From: Angelakisella massiliensis
GTDB taxonomy: Bacteria; Bacillota; Clostridia; Oscillospirales; Ruminococcaceae
DNA length: 64,000 bases
NCBI RefSeq assembly: GCF_900104675.1
Contig: NZ_LT629945.1
Span: 1,726,756 to 1,790,755 of the forward strand
Direction: 5' to 3'
Below, piece after piece: positions 1-8,700 of the stretch. A program made the position numbers and the translations under genes. A model generated the notes under the pieces. That model was not told where the DNA came from and did no database searches. It worked only from the letters and a program-made list of their open reading frames with translations. How positions within the stretch are numbered: position 1 is the first letter of the stretch; each line of letters opens with the position of its first letter.

Positions 1-962
1 TCCTGCACCCAGTTGCCAAAGCCGCCGATGGTGTTCACATCCTGACAGGCCGCGCCGTAAAACAGGGGCACAGGCATCTTGCCCAGCACAAAGGGATTTT
101 CCGTGAGGGCCTTGTAGTCCTCGGGACTGACATAGCAATCCGTCTTCTCCGCTCCGTCAAAGAGTTCGGAGGGAAAGACCTCCACGCCGCCATCCAGAGC
201 GAACCGGTTGAAGGCGGGGCCTTTGAGGAATCCCACGCAGCTGGGGCAGCAGGTGGCAGTCAGGACACCATCCAGCCCCAGGAACCTCAGCCGCTCATCC
301 CGGCCATCCAGCACCAGCATGTCCACCATCCGCCCGCCACAGTGGGGGCAGGTGTCCTCCCGGGGCCGACCGATGCGGACGGGAGATTTCTCGCCAGCGG
401 TTCCCTTGACCATAGGATAGCAGGTATCGAAGTTGAGTTGCATTCTCTGGCCCTCCTTGTCGAAGGTCCAGCCGCCGATCTGTGCATAGCTGGATGGGTC
501 CACATAGAGGCCCTTGCGCCAGGGCCGGGGATTTCGCTCCAGCTCCAGCAGCGTCTCCATTGCCTTGTCATCTCCCTGCATAGCAAGGCAACTCATCAGG
601 TTAGAAGCCGCGCTGGAATATTCCGCAGACAACAGCGCATGAATCAGACCATCCCGCACATCGGCGGGAGCGTGATAATAGATTTCACACGGCCAGAACA
701 CCTCTGCGGCCAGTGCCGCCCGCTGAATCTCCGGAGTGATGGCATTATGGTAGCTAAGCAGCTGCCAGAAGTCGGTGAACTCCGGGTCTTCCATCTCCGC
801 CAGCCGCTGGATGTTCTGAATCAGGTTTCTTTGTTTTTCGACAATTTGTTCCGGCGTCCAGGCTAGCGCAGCATTTCGCTCCTGCTCACACTTGCATTTC
901 CAGCATAATCCTTCGTACCCCAGGGGTGTCCCACAGCCGGGGCAGGTGTATTTCAAACTCAT
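1..962 (-). CDS. DUF1963/YwqG-like zinc-ribbon protein, C-terminus cut by window edge
   Basis: The frame is open from an ATG at 962 to base 1 with no stop, so at least 320 residues are present and the C-terminus lies outside. The N-terminus has a CxxC...CxxC ribbon (YTCPGCGTPLG then CWKCKC, residues 4-25). A second Cys pair (CPHCGGRM) and a CCPSC follow near residues 200-245. The last visible residues, IGGFGNWVQ, resemble the GGxPxWxQ segment of DUF1963/YwqG proteins, a family of unknown function. The gene lies at the left of the ICE as seen here and is read in the same direction as the transfer genes. The family call rests on short motifs only. Confidence 0.5.
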   Translation of the reverse strand, partial: MSLKYTCPGCGTPLGYEGLCWKCKCEQERNAALAWTPEQIVEKQRNLIQNIQRLAEMEDPEFTDFWQLLSYHNAITPEIQRAALAAEVFWPCEIYYHAPADVRDGLIHALLSAEYSSAASNLMSCLAMQGDDKAMETLLELERNPRPWRKGLYVDPSSYAQIGGWTFDKEGQRMQLNFDTCYPMVKGTAGEKSPVRIGRPREDTCPHCGGRMVDMLVLDGRDERLRFLGLDGVLTATCCPSCVGFLKGPAFNRFALDGGVEVFPSELFDGAEKTDCYVSPEDYKALTENPFVLGKMPVPLFYGAACQDVNTIGGFGNWVQ

Positions 963-986
963 ATTCTTTAACTCCCTTCGGAAGAT

Positions 987-1037
987 AAAAAAATGCCCTG
1001 CGACGCTTTGTCACTGGGACAGGCTGACGCAAGGCAT
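987..1037 (-). terminator. Hairpin with T-run, minus strand
   Basis: Arms at 993-1002 and 1028-1037 pair in 9 of 10 positions. Read on the minus strand they are followed by seven T (987-993). It sits just upstream of the gene that starts at 962, so it would stop transcription entering from the right. The rest of 963-1393 holds an AT-rich promoter region and the operator-like repeat at 1311-1344. I see no convincing gene there. Confidence 0.5.
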
Positions 1038-1310
1038 AAAAAGAACATCAAAATAAAACCGCATCCCAGCGGATGTAGTTTTTTCAATTGGTTTCATGTT
1101 TTTTTCTATCCAAAAGATGGCGTACCATCCAAAATGATTGCTCATCAAATCCTCGCCTTACATTTGCAAAAAGTACAGAAACAAATGGACTGATCAAGTT
1201 CTTTTTACGGAGAGGCAGCATTTTTATCATCTTTTCTCGTAAAAGTACTTGTTTTTAATGCAAGTATACCATACCATAAAGCAATTTGCCATAGAAACAT
1301 TTATAAAATT

Positions 1311-1344
1311 ATGTGTATATGCAATTTATTAGGCGTATACACAT
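1311..1344. promoter_or_regulatory. Inverted-repeat operator candidate
   Basis: Perfect 9-bp arms ATGTGTATA (1311-1319) and TATACACAT (1336-1344) flank a 16-bp spacer. The spacer contains CAATTTATTAGG (1322-1333). An 11/12 match, CAATCTATTAGG, lies at 2260-2271 between the second regulator and the SLOG gene. Its place about 50 bp upstream of the XRE regulator start suggests autoregulation. Confidence 0.4.
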
Positions 1345-1393
1345 TTCAACTTTTTTCTGAGGAATAGTATCCTTTAAGAAAAGAGGTGATGGA

Positions 1394-1753
1394 ATGGCCG
1401 CAGAAGACATCAATATTGCATTTGGAAAACACCTTCGGGAAATTCGCCACCAACTTGGTATGAACCAGGATGACGTTGCTGCGGTCTGTGGGATTGATCC
1501 TACTTCCATCAGTCGCTTAGAACGCGGTGAAACCAATGCTACTCTTACCACATTGTTTCGGTTGTCCAAAGGATTGAAGATTCCATTGCCCGATCTTATG
1601 GATATAGATCGGTTTTATCAAACCCCTTATATTGAAGACGATATGCTTGAAGATTTACGGATGCAACTACAACGGCTCAGTCAGCAAGAACAGCAATTTA
1701 TTCTGAATTTTATTAAGAACTTTGTATCATTGAAAAATAGTTCCGATGACTGA
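1394..1753 (+). CDS. XRE-family HTH regulator
   Basis: A 119-residue protein with a Cro/CI-type helix-turn-helix at about residues 12-66 (recognition part near DPTSISRLERGET). The C-terminus is a short helical tail. An AGAGGTGATGGA Shine-Dalgarno stretch directly precedes the ATG. It is one of the few plus-strand genes in the ICE and is followed by its own terminator, so it is a monocistronic regulator. The inverted repeat at 1311-1344 is a plausible own operator. Which genes it controls cannot be read from sequence. Confidence 0.8.
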   Translation: MAAEDINIAFGKHLREIRHQLGMNQDDVAAVCGIDPTSISRLERGETNATLTTLFRLSKGLKIPLPDLMDIDRFYQTPYIEDDMLEDLRMQLQRLSQQEQQFILNFIKNFVSLKNSSDD

Positions 1754-1805
1754 CCCGACTCAATCCATTTCACCTTTTGCTTGTTTCCTTTATTTCTGAA
1801 ATTAG

Positions 1806-1852
1806 AAGGGAAGCTCTCCTCATCTGCTAAGATGAAGGGAGCTTCCCTTTTC
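1806..1852 (+). terminator. Rho-independent terminator after XRE gene
   Basis: An 11-bp stem (AAGGGAAGCTC, 1806-1816, with GAGCTTCCCTT, 1839-1849) is extended by an inner CATC/GATG pair and followed by TTTTC. It lies between convergent genes ending at 1753 and 1875 and could serve both strands. Confidence 0.75.
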
Positions 1853-1874
1853 GACTTGATATAACTGTGTCTTT

Positions 1875-2195
1875 TCAAAAAGTTTTCAGTAAAGCATCCA
1901 CCACAGCGCAGACCTCTTTACGCTGCTGTGCAGAAAGGCCGCTCAGTTTCTCGGAAAGTAAAGACTCCTTGACTCGATAACCCTCCGCCAGTACATCTGC
2001 GAGAATGAAATCAGCCGAGGCACCAAGACAATTTACGATTGTGATGAAGGTTTCCAGAGAAGGCAGTTTTTCTCCCCGTTCAATGGCTCCCATATAATTT
2101 GTGCTCAGGCCAACCATTTCTGCCAAATCTTCCAGGCGATAGCCCCGCTCTTTCCGGAAGCGCCGGATATTCTTCCCTATTGATTCAAGTTTCAC
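1875..2195 (-). CDS. XRE-family HTH regulator
   Basis: A 106-residue protein. The HTH spans about residues 7-62 (YRLEDLAEMVGLS turn NYMGAIERGEKLPS), followed by an amphipathic C-terminal helix. A strong AGGAGGTGCC site precedes the ATG. It is divergent from the SLOG gene at 2346. The 150-bp gap between them carries two CTATTAG direct repeats (2264-2270 and 2284-2290) that could be its operators. It resembles the small XRE repressors found at ICE regulatory ends. Confidence 0.8.
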   Translation of the reverse strand: MKLESIGKNIRRFRKERGYRLEDLAEMVGLSTNYMGAIERGEKLPSLETFITIVNCLGASADFILADVLAEGYRVKESLLSEKLSGLSAQQRKEVCAVVDALLKTF

Positions 2196-2345
2196 ATGGC
2201 ACCTCCTGTCAGTTTGAAATCCATATCAATAGTATAGGTGTCAGTTTTTAAGAAATACACAATCTATTAGGAATAAATCAACGCTATTAGTGTTTATATT
2301 TTGAAAACTTTATCCTATAATCTCTCAAAAAAGGAGTGAATCAGG

Positions 2346-2786
2346 ATGAAGGAAAAGACAGCGACATTTATTGGTCACCGTCAGTGTACAGGGCTCGATA
2401 CCGAAAACCTGCGCAATGAAATAGAGGGCTTGGTTCAAAAAGGGGTATGTAACTTTTTGAACGGAGGCATGGGGTCATTCGATTGGACCTGTGCCCGCAT
2501 TGTCCATGATATGAAGGGAAAGTATCCCCAGATCCGCAGCTATTTGGTTATTCCATACCTGTCTTTTCAAATTTCCGAACCTCGGTATTTTGATGAGATC
2601 ATTTACCCGGAGGGGTTTGAAAAATACCATTTCAAAGCCGCCATTGTCAAGCGGAATCAATATCTTGTGGATCATTCCTCTTACGCATTGTGTTTTGTTA
2701 CCCACAATTGGGGAGGTGCGGCAAAAACCTATCAGCGCGCAGTAAAAAAGGGGCTGACCATCCTGAACCTTGGCGAAATGGCGTAG
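2346..2786 (+). CDS. SLOG/YpsA-like (DUF1273) protein
   Basis: A 146-residue protein beginning with TATFIGHRQ, then a glycine-rich NGGMGSFDW loop and a late NWGGAAKT segment. This is the pattern of the SLOG/YpsA nucleotide-binding Rossmann family, whose members are thought to sense nucleotides or modified NAD. An AAAAAAGGAGTGA Shine-Dalgarno site precedes the ATG, and a TATAAT-like -10 lies at 2316-2321. Such genes are common accessory cargo in Clostridia ICEs. Substrate unknown. Confidence 0.75.
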   Translation: MKEKTATFIGHRQCTGLDTENLRNEIEGLVQKGVCNFLNGGMGSFDWTCARIVHDMKGKYPQIRSYLVIPYLSFQISEPRYFDEIIYPEGFEKYHFKAAIVKRNQYLVDHSSYALCFVTHNWGGAAKTYQRAVKKGLTILNLGEMA

Positions 2787-2915
2787 AGGGGAGGCTGATT
2801 TGTCTATCCTCTGTACACTGGTACTGTTCCAGTGGGTTCTTCCCCTTCTCGTTCCATCATGACCTATCCCATATGCCACACCAGGGCGCAGTTTACCCCT
2901 GGCGTGGCTTTTCAT

Positions 2916-3176
2916 TTATTTCAGCAGCCGGAACAGCAGGCTGCTTTTTCCGCCGTTTTGACGCCACCGCTGCCGGGTTTCCAGGTATCCCTGCTCCCGG
3001 AGATCCTGGATGGCCCGCTGCACCGTAGACCTGGAGAGGGACAGTTCCCGGGCAATGGTGCCAATGGAAGGCCAGCACTGACGGAGCGTGTCCGCCCGGT
3101 CCGAGAGATAGATGTAGACCGCTTTGGCCCGGTGGGTGAGATTCTGGTCATCATAGATTTCCTGCAGTTTCCGCAA
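2916..3176 (-). CDS. Winged-helix DNA-binding protein
   Basis: An 86-residue protein consisting of one helix-turn-helix of the HTH_36/replication-initiator type. The central segment is WPSIGTIARELSLSRSTVQRAI, followed by a beta-wing rich in R and G. It sits 18 bp downstream of the VirD4 gene on the same strand, so it is the last gene of the transfer operon visible here. A role in operon control or element replication is possible. Neither can be shown. Confidence 0.7.
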   Translation of the reverse strand: MRKLQEIYDDQNLTHRAKAVYIYLSDRADTLRQCWPSIGTIARELSLSRSTVQRAIQDLREQGYLETRQRWRQNGGKSSLLFRLLK

Positions 3177-3194
3177 TATTTCAGCCTCCCTTGG

Positions 3195-4943
3195 TCAGTC
3201 GGTACGGGGAATAACCTTCCGAACAGAGTTGTCCTGATCCTGCCGCTCCAGAGCCTCCTGTTTCGCCTGGAAAGCCTTTTGGATCTCCTGGAATAGTTCT
3301 TCCCGTCCCGCGTATTCCACCGCTCTGGCGGCGTTTTCCCGCAGGGTGAACGGTTTGCCGAAAGTGATGCCCCAATCCAGGAACAGGCGGAAGGTTGTTT
3401 TCATCGGGTGCATCCCTGTTTTCATGGTGATGAAGGTACCCTTGGGCATGGACTTCAGTTCATCCGGGGTCATCAGCCGCCGCCCCATCATCTGCAGGCT
3501 GCGGGAATTCTGATCCTTCCCTCTGCTCACCGAGCCTGAGAGGACCGTCTGCTCCCCCAGGTCCTTGGACAAGGTATCTGCTGTTTCACTGCCCGGCGCA
3601 AAACCGCCGAAGATGGTCAGCTGGCAGTTATCGCGAATCACCTGCGCTCCTTCTTTGCCATAGTTTTTGTCCAGCTGGATCAGGCCCTGGACGATGGCCA
3701 CGATGGAGAGCCTGCGGGATCGGGCAGCGGAGAAGAGCATCTCCGCTCCCTCCAGCTTTGGAATGGTACCAAACTCATCCGCGAAGAAGATCACCCGGCT
3801 GGGCAGCTTTCCGCCATGCTCGTCCGCAACTGTCATCAGTTCTCTATAAAGCTGCTGAATAATGAGGCTCACCAGGAAGTACGCAGTGGGATCTTCCTCC
3901 GGCATTACAATAAACAGAGCTGTCTTTTGAGTGCTGAATTTCTCTGCGTCCACCGCACTGCCAAAACACAGAACCTGTTCCAACTCCGAATCCAGAAAAG
4001 CATTGAGCCGGCTCATGGCAGTGGAGAGGACGCTCATCATCGCCTGTTCACCGGTGTTCAGCGCAGCTCCTGCCATCCATCGGGCTTTGTGCTCCTCCGG
4101 CAGCTGTTCCACCAGCAGCTGAAACTGGTTTTTCCCTTTCACCTTGCTGGGAGCCAGCAGATCCTGCAGGAGTTTGAATACCGACACGATATGCTGCTTC
4201 TTTGGAGGGAAGAATTCGGCAACCAGCAGGATCACACTTGCCAGCAGCCCTTCCGCCGCGTCGTAAAAGTAAGCATTCTGGCCATAGTTGCTTTCCCCGC
4301 CCGCCTGGATGATGGTCTTGGCGGTAATTTTTGCGTACTTCTCCATCTTTGCCCTGGCCCGGAGGTTGTCCGGATCTTTCTTTACCTGCGCGGCGTACTT
4401 GGAAACCAGGTGCAGCATATTGGCCCCATCTGAGCGGGTGGGGTTTCGCAGGTCGATGACCGAGACCTGATACCCATAGCACTCCTGAGCGATGGCTCCG
4501 TAATTCCGGTAGACATCGCCCTTGGTATCGGTCACCAGAAAGCTGATCCCCGAAGCGCAGGCATACTCCAGATTGGGATACAGGTAATGGGCGGTCTTGC
4601 CCACACCGGAGGCGCCGATCATCAGGCAGTGGACATCTCCGGGATCGATCAGAGCGATGGTCTTTTTCTTCTTCACATCAGAACCAACCACCAGCCCCTG
4701 TGCTTTGGGCAGATTCTGTCTCTTACGCCATAGCTGCGGCGTAAACGGAACCTGGAGGTAGGCGTCCCGTATTTCCTGCGGTGTGGCCCACCGGGCGGTG
4801 CCATGCTGCCCATCCCCCACAGGCCGGGACTTGAAGCTGTCCAGACTTCCTTGCTTCTCCAGCAGAGGGATCACAGCGAAAATCGCAACAATCGCTCCGG
4901 CGGTCAGAAGAATATAGGGGAGATTGGCAATTTCAAAGGGCAA
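3195..4943 (-). CDS. VirD4/TraG-type coupling protein (T4CP)
   Basis: A 582-residue conjugation ATPase that brings the relaxase-DNA complex to the secretion channel. An N-terminal hydrophobic segment (about residues 8-26) anchors it. Walker A is GASGVGKT at about 110-117 and Walker B is IFFADE near 385-391. The start is TTG at 4943, chosen because AAGGAGG lies 8 bp upstream. The next start would lose the membrane segment. It overlaps the end of the Toprim gene by 11 bp, indicating translational coupling. Length and layout fit Firmicutes MPF-FA coupling proteins. Confidence 0.92.
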   Translation of the reverse strand: MPFEIANLPYILLTAGAIVAIFAVIPLLEKQGSLDSFKSRPVGDGQHGTARWATPQEIRDAYLQVPFTPQLWRKRQNLPKAQGLVVGSDVKKKKTIALIDPGDVHCLMIGASGVGKTAHYLYPNLEYACASGISFLVTDTKGDVYRNYGAIAQECYGYQVSVIDLRNPTRSDGANMLHLVSKYAAQVKKDPDNLRARAKMEKYAKITAKTIIQAGGESNYGQNAYFYDAAEGLLASVILLVAEFFPPKKQHIVSVFKLLQDLLAPSKVKGKNQFQLLVEQLPEEHKARWMAGAALNTGEQAMMSVLSTAMSRLNAFLDSELEQVLCFGSAVDAEKFSTQKTALFIVMPEEDPTAYFLVSLIIQQLYRELMTVADEHGGKLPSRVIFFADEFGTIPKLEGAEMLFSAARSRRLSIVAIVQGLIQLDKNYGKEGAQVIRDNCQLTIFGGFAPGSETADTLSKDLGEQTVLSGSVSRGKDQNSRSLQMMGRRLMTPDELKSMPKGTFITMKTGMHPMKTTFRLFLDWGITFGKPFTLRENAARAVEYAGREELFQEIQKAFQAKQEALERQDQDNSVRKVIPRTD

Positions 4944-5868
4944 GACTCATTCCTCCTTCCTGATTTTGCTCCTGAGAGAAAGATTCCCGCAGGTCATCGT
5001 TCCAGTCTTTGTTCTGGGGGCAGAGCCGTTCCACCTTCCAGCCACCCTGTTCACGCAGCTGTTCTGTCAGCCGGGCACAGGCAGTATGTCCTGCCTTGTC
5101 GTTGTCCAGGCACAGGAACACCTTATGGACTTCCAGCTGCTGTTCCAACTGCTTCATCATCGCCTGCCCTGACACACCACAGAGTGCCACATAGCTGTTT
5201 TCCTTCCATCCTTCCGGATAGAGGGAGATGTAGGACAGCAGGTCGATGGGCGCCTCGAACACATAGAGTTTCCCGCTGTGGCCGTTCCAGTGAAAACTGT
5301 ATGCAGGGTCACATCCCTCCACATTGAGGCGGATCTGTTTCCCATCGCTGTTGGTACTGCGCTTATGGGCATGGCGGGCAACGCCTTTTTCATCCGTTCC
5401 CACAAAGACCGCGTTGTGATAAGGCAGATCCTCATAGATCAGCTTCTCCCGGACAAAAGCAGCCAGCACCTCCCGATCCAGCTTGCGGGTTCCCAGCAGA
5501 TAACCAAACACCCGCCGCATGGAACTGCTGGTGGGTGGAAGTACAAATTCTTTCGGCGGATCATTCTGGGGCTTCGCAATGGGGAGGGGAGCCTGCCCCT
5601 TCTCGCCGGTCAGCAGCTCCATAGCCTCATTGAAGGACAGATGGTAGTGCCTGCGCACAAAGCTGAGAGCGTATCCTCCCTGATCCGAAGCATGGTCAAA
5701 CCACCGGTTCCCCCGGATGGTCACGCTGTGGTCACTCTCCAGCCGGTGATCCCGGCCAGAACGGATCAGCTTTTCCCCCTGGCGGCGGAGCAGCTCCTCC
5801 AGATCCACCTGATTGGCTTTGTCAATCTGCTCCCTGGTGTATTTTCCGTAATAGAGAATCCCTCCCAC
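4933..5868 (-). CDS. DUF3991/Toprim-domain DNA primase-like protein
   Basis: A 311-residue protein. The N-terminal half has the DUF3991-type segment around GNRWFDHASDQGGYALSF. The C-terminal half has a Toprim fold: FEAPIDLLS supplies the glutamate and LCLDNDKAG supplies the DxD motif. Such proteins are encoded beside relaxases in ICEs and are thought to act in primer synthesis or strand processing after transfer. The start is GTG at 5868 with AAGGAGCG upstream. It lies between relaxase and coupling protein in one operon. Confidence 0.85.
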   Translation of the reverse strand: MGGILYYGKYTREQIDKANQVDLEELLRRQGEKLIRSGRDHRLESDHSVTIRGNRWFDHASDQGGYALSFVRRHYHLSFNEAMELLTGEKGQAPLPIAKPQNDPPKEFVLPPTSSSMRRVFGYLLGTRKLDREVLAAFVREKLIYEDLPYHNAVFVGTDEKGVARHAHKRSTNSDGKQIRLNVEGCDPAYSFHWNGHSGKLYVFEAPIDLLSYISLYPEGWKENSYVALCGVSGQAMMKQLEQQLEVHKVFLCLDNDKAGHTACARLTEQLREQGGWKVERLCPQNKDWNDDLRESFSQEQNQEGGMSLAL

Positions 5869-5882
5869 ATAAACGCTCCTTC

Positions 5883-7280
5883 CTATCGCATCTCCGGGCC
5901 GCCTTGTTTAAGGCCCAGAGCCTTTTTCTTCTCCTGTATTTTCCGTCTCAGCTTCTGGTCTACCAATCGGGGAGCCGGCATTGCCGAAACAGGAGCCTGC
6001 TCCCGAAAGAGATTTCCCAGATGCCGCAGAAGCTGTACCGCATTCCGTTGGGCAGCTGACCTATACCGATCCTGGCTGGCCCATCCCGTATGTGTGGACG
6101 CTTCCGGTATCGGATCTGGCCCTGCTCTCTCACTCCGGGATTCCGCTTCCTCCTGGATTTCCTTCCCCAGCTGCATTGCCTGGCGGATCACCAGATTCTT
6201 GATATTCTTGAACTCCTTCTGTCGGGAGAGAGGCAGCCTTTCCGGAAGGTCATCCCGGTAGCTGCGCAGCACTTCCTCCCGTAGTTCGTACCAACACCCA
6301 TACGCTTCTTTCACCACCGGTTCTTTTTCCAGCTCATCTACGATCTCATCCACCAGGGATTTCAGCGGCGCCTTGAGGTATCCATACTGTTTTTTCCCAC
6401 TGGTGAACCGCAGGCGGTCAGATAACTGGAGAAGCAGATCAGCCAGATGAGAATTTCCCAGACTATGAGCTTCCTGCAGATTTTGAACCAACTGCCCTAA
6501 AACCTGCTTTGTCTCTTCTGCAAGGTGATTCCGCTTTTCGGTTTGCTGCTCATAAATCTCCAGCAGTTCATTGCGGAACATATCCTTCACCAGTGCGGAC
6601 TTGATCTGAGCAATGCCCGTTTTTGTGAGATAGCCCTTAGATGGGTCTGTGCTGTAACAGATCATGTGGACATGGGGATGGTGGCCCTCATTGTGAAATG
6701 CCGCGTACCAGCGAAAATCCTTGAGAGGGATTTTCATGGCCTGTGCCATTTCCGGCGCGTGACTGGTCAGCAGCTTCCGCCAGCTTTCCGCGTTGTCGTA
6801 CCCGAGCCGCGCGGCATCCTCCCGCCGAAGGGAGAGGATGGGGAGCCAGATCGGGCCGGTATGCCGGGACACCTCCTGCGCTGCCTGTGAGAGAATGACC
6901 GGACGATCCTCACCGGTAAAGAGGCCATGGGCGCCATGCAGCTCCACCCTTGGACGCTGGGCGATGTACTCCATGTATCGTTCTTTCCCCGACACACTCA
7001 AAAAGTGATCCTCCAGAACACGATCAATCAGCTCTGCCGCATTTTTCCGGGTGGGGGATTCCCGGTAATCCTCGTACTCAAACAGCGTCCGGGCGGAAGG
7101 GAAGTCCTGGTTTATCTGACGGATCAATGCCTTCTGCTTTTGGGTTGCAGGCCAGTCCGGATGTTTCAGGAGCAACTCGACCCCTTCCCGGGTCGCGATG
7201 TAACGCAGATAATTCTCACGCTGCACGGCGGTGTGACTGCCGCCCTTGAGATAGGGACACTTGAAAATCAACCTCGGCAC
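5883..7280 (-). CDS. MobP3-type relaxase
   Basis: A 465-residue conjugative relaxase that nicks oriT and stays bound to the 5-prime end. The metal-binding histidine motif HNEGHHPHVHM lies near residue 215, preceded by a conserved WYAAF segment. The nicking tyrosine should lie in the N-terminal 50 residues (candidate NYLRYIAT, about 22-29). The rest is helical and charged. The GTG start has GAGGTGG upstream. The candidate oriT lies just beyond the next upstream gene, as usual for relaxase loci. Confidence 0.88.
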   Translation of the reverse strand: MPRLIFKCPYLKGGSHTAVQRENYLRYIATREGVELLLKHPDWPATQKQKALIRQINQDFPSARTLFEYEDYRESPTRKNAAELIDRVLEDHFLSVSGKERYMEYIAQRPRVELHGAHGLFTGEDRPVILSQAAQEVSRHTGPIWLPILSLRREDAARLGYDNAESWRKLLTSHAPEMAQAMKIPLKDFRWYAAFHNEGHHPHVHMICYSTDPSKGYLTKTGIAQIKSALVKDMFRNELLEIYEQQTEKRNHLAEETKQVLGQLVQNLQEAHSLGNSHLADLLLQLSDRLRFTSGKKQYGYLKAPLKSLVDEIVDELEKEPVVKEAYGCWYELREEVLRSYRDDLPERLPLSRQKEFKNIKNLVIRQAMQLGKEIQEEAESRSERAGPDPIPEASTHTGWASQDRYRSAAQRNAVQLLRHLGNLFREQAPVSAMPAPRLVDQKLRRKIQEKKKALGLKQGGPEMR

Positions 7281-7299
7281 CGGCAGTCACCACCTCTCC

Positions 7300-7713
7300 C
7301 TACGATTTGTCCGCTCCCTGCTGGTACAGAACAACATCTTCCAGGCGGACCATACCATTTGACTTTTTGATTTCCCGGACACAGACTCCCCGCAGCTTAT
7401 CCAGAATCGCCGGATCAATTTCCACAGCACTGGCCAGCACGTGCATCAGGATGTCTACCTCCACTGCCAGCTTGAAAAGGAGTCGGCAGATATGATTTTC
7501 CGAATCACGCAAGGTTGCTCGGAAGGCTGCCACCAATGCCTGCGGAAGATACTCACCAGCCTCATTGCCGGAAAGATACCCCACATAGAAACGGATTGCC
7601 TTTTCAATGAACTCGTTTTGTGTCTGGCAGTTATCTCTGTCCATAAACTCTTTCACCTGCTGCATGGTTTCCGGAGAAACCCGCAGTGCAAATTTAATTT
7701 TCTGCCTTGGCAT
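7300..7713 (-). CDS. RHH-type mobilization accessory protein
   Basis: A 137-residue protein starting KIKFALRVSPETMQQVKEFM, a ribbon-helix-helix signature. It resembles relaxosome accessory proteins such as MobC that bind oriT next to a relaxase. It ends 19 bp before the relaxase start, in the same operon. AAAGGATGAGA precedes the ATG. The direct repeats upstream (7786-7926) are its most likely target. It could also act as an autoregulator. Confidence 0.75.
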   Translation of the reverse strand: MPRQKIKFALRVSPETMQQVKEFMDRDNCQTQNEFIEKAIRFYVGYLSGNEAGEYLPQALVAAFRATLRDSENHICRLLFKLAVEVDILMHVLASAVEIDPAILDKLRGVCVREIKKSNGMVRLEDVVLYQQGADKS

Positions 7714-7785
7714 TCTCTCATCCTTTCTTTGTCATATCCCCGCTTGGAACCCCAAAAAATGGCTTCACATCGGGGTTCTTTGCTA

Positions 7786-7926
7786 TTTTGATCCCCGCCT
7801 TGACCCCACCCCCTGATTTTTGACCCCCGCCTAAATCCTTCCCGACCCGCATTGCGGGGCGATGTACGGGGCGCGGCAGGGGATTTTGACCCCCGCGCTT
7901 TATCCTGCTTCATTTTCGACCCCATG
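7786..7926. repeat. TTTTGACCCCCGC direct repeats, candidate oriT
   Basis: Four related units occur: TTTTGATCCCCGC (7786-7798), TTTTGACCCCCGC (7818-7830 and 7884-7896) and TTTTCGACCCCATG (7913-7926). A weaker TTGACCCC lies at 7800-7807 and a small CCCGC/GCGGG hairpin at 7846-7858. They lie in a 474-bp gap (7714-8187) directly upstream of the RHH protein and relaxase, the standard place for oriT. No other gene is apparent in the gap. The nick site cannot be assigned. Confidence 0.5.
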
Positions 7927-8187
7927 TGTCACCCCCTTTTCTCCCAGAATCCCGCTTCTCCACACACCCCGCAAAAACGCCCCACAGCCGCGTCGGGCTG
8001 CAGGGCCGGGGTGTTTGTCTGCCTGCCGCCCAGTCCGGCCACACAGGGCGAACCAGGGGTTCTCAAGGCGCAACTCAGGCATTTCTGTAAGGTCGTACCG
8101 GAAACGGTGCATACCTTTTTTCTTTACCATTCCCTGCAGGGGTGTACACATAATTGGTTTCATTTCATCAGCGTACCAACAAAAAAA

Positions 8188-8598
8188 TCAACGGCGGTCC
8201 AATTTCATATCGAGGGGGTGCTTCTTTATTGTTTTCCCTTCCAGGCAGGGAAAACAACACTCGGTATAGGAGAGCCCATGCCCCTGAACCAGCCGATCCA
8301 GCACATCACACATACCATCCTCATTCAGACATACTGTCTCTTCTGGGTTATCATAACAGACCCATTCGGTAGCATTTGGGTGATCCTTGACAAACAGATC
8401 ATACGCCAAACGTAGCTCATTCCCCTCGCGATAGAGTACTGCGTCCAGCCGGACATATCCAGCAATGAGAGACGCAGCAGTCTGATTTGTAACCCAGGAT
8501 GGATTCTCCTTTTGTAGCTGGCGCACCTCGTCACTTGTAAGTCTCTGTCGGTATTGATAGCTGCTGCCTAATGTCTTTTTGAGTTTTTCTTTGCTCAC
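8188..8598 (-). CDS. Hypothetical ICE cargo protein
   Basis: A 136-residue soluble acidic protein that I do not recognise. The start is GTG at 8598, supported by GAGGAGG 8 bp upstream. That Shine-Dalgarno site overlaps the ancestral stop of the cyclotransferase gene, so the two were translated as neighbours. The C-terminus ends CCFPCLEGKTIKKHPLDMKL, with a CxxC. No membrane segment. Its place after the amidoligase and cyclotransferase suggests it belongs to the same cargo unit. Confidence 0.6.
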   Translation of the reverse strand: MSKEKLKKTLGSSYQYRQRLTSDEVRQLQKENPSWVTNQTAASLIAGYVRLDAVLYREGNELRLAYDLFVKDHPNATEWVCYDNPEETVCLNEDGMCDVLDRLVQGHGLSYTECCFPCLEGKTIKKHPLDMKLDRR

Positions 8599-8700
8599 AG
8601 AATTGCCTCCTCATAGTTTAGGCCCCTCGGAAAAGTAGAATGGATCGGACTCATCCCACTCCTCAGCTATATCAGGTACGTCTTCCTCCAGCACCTTCTC

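Noticed and set aside
1011-1145. A 44-codon minus-strand frame (MSNHFGWYAIFW...) with a fair ribosome site
   Set aside because: Its last third is the terminator hairpin 987-1037 and no homologue comes to mind.
993-1193. Plus-strand 66-codon frame
   Set aside because: No ribosome site, and it crosses the terminator hairpin.
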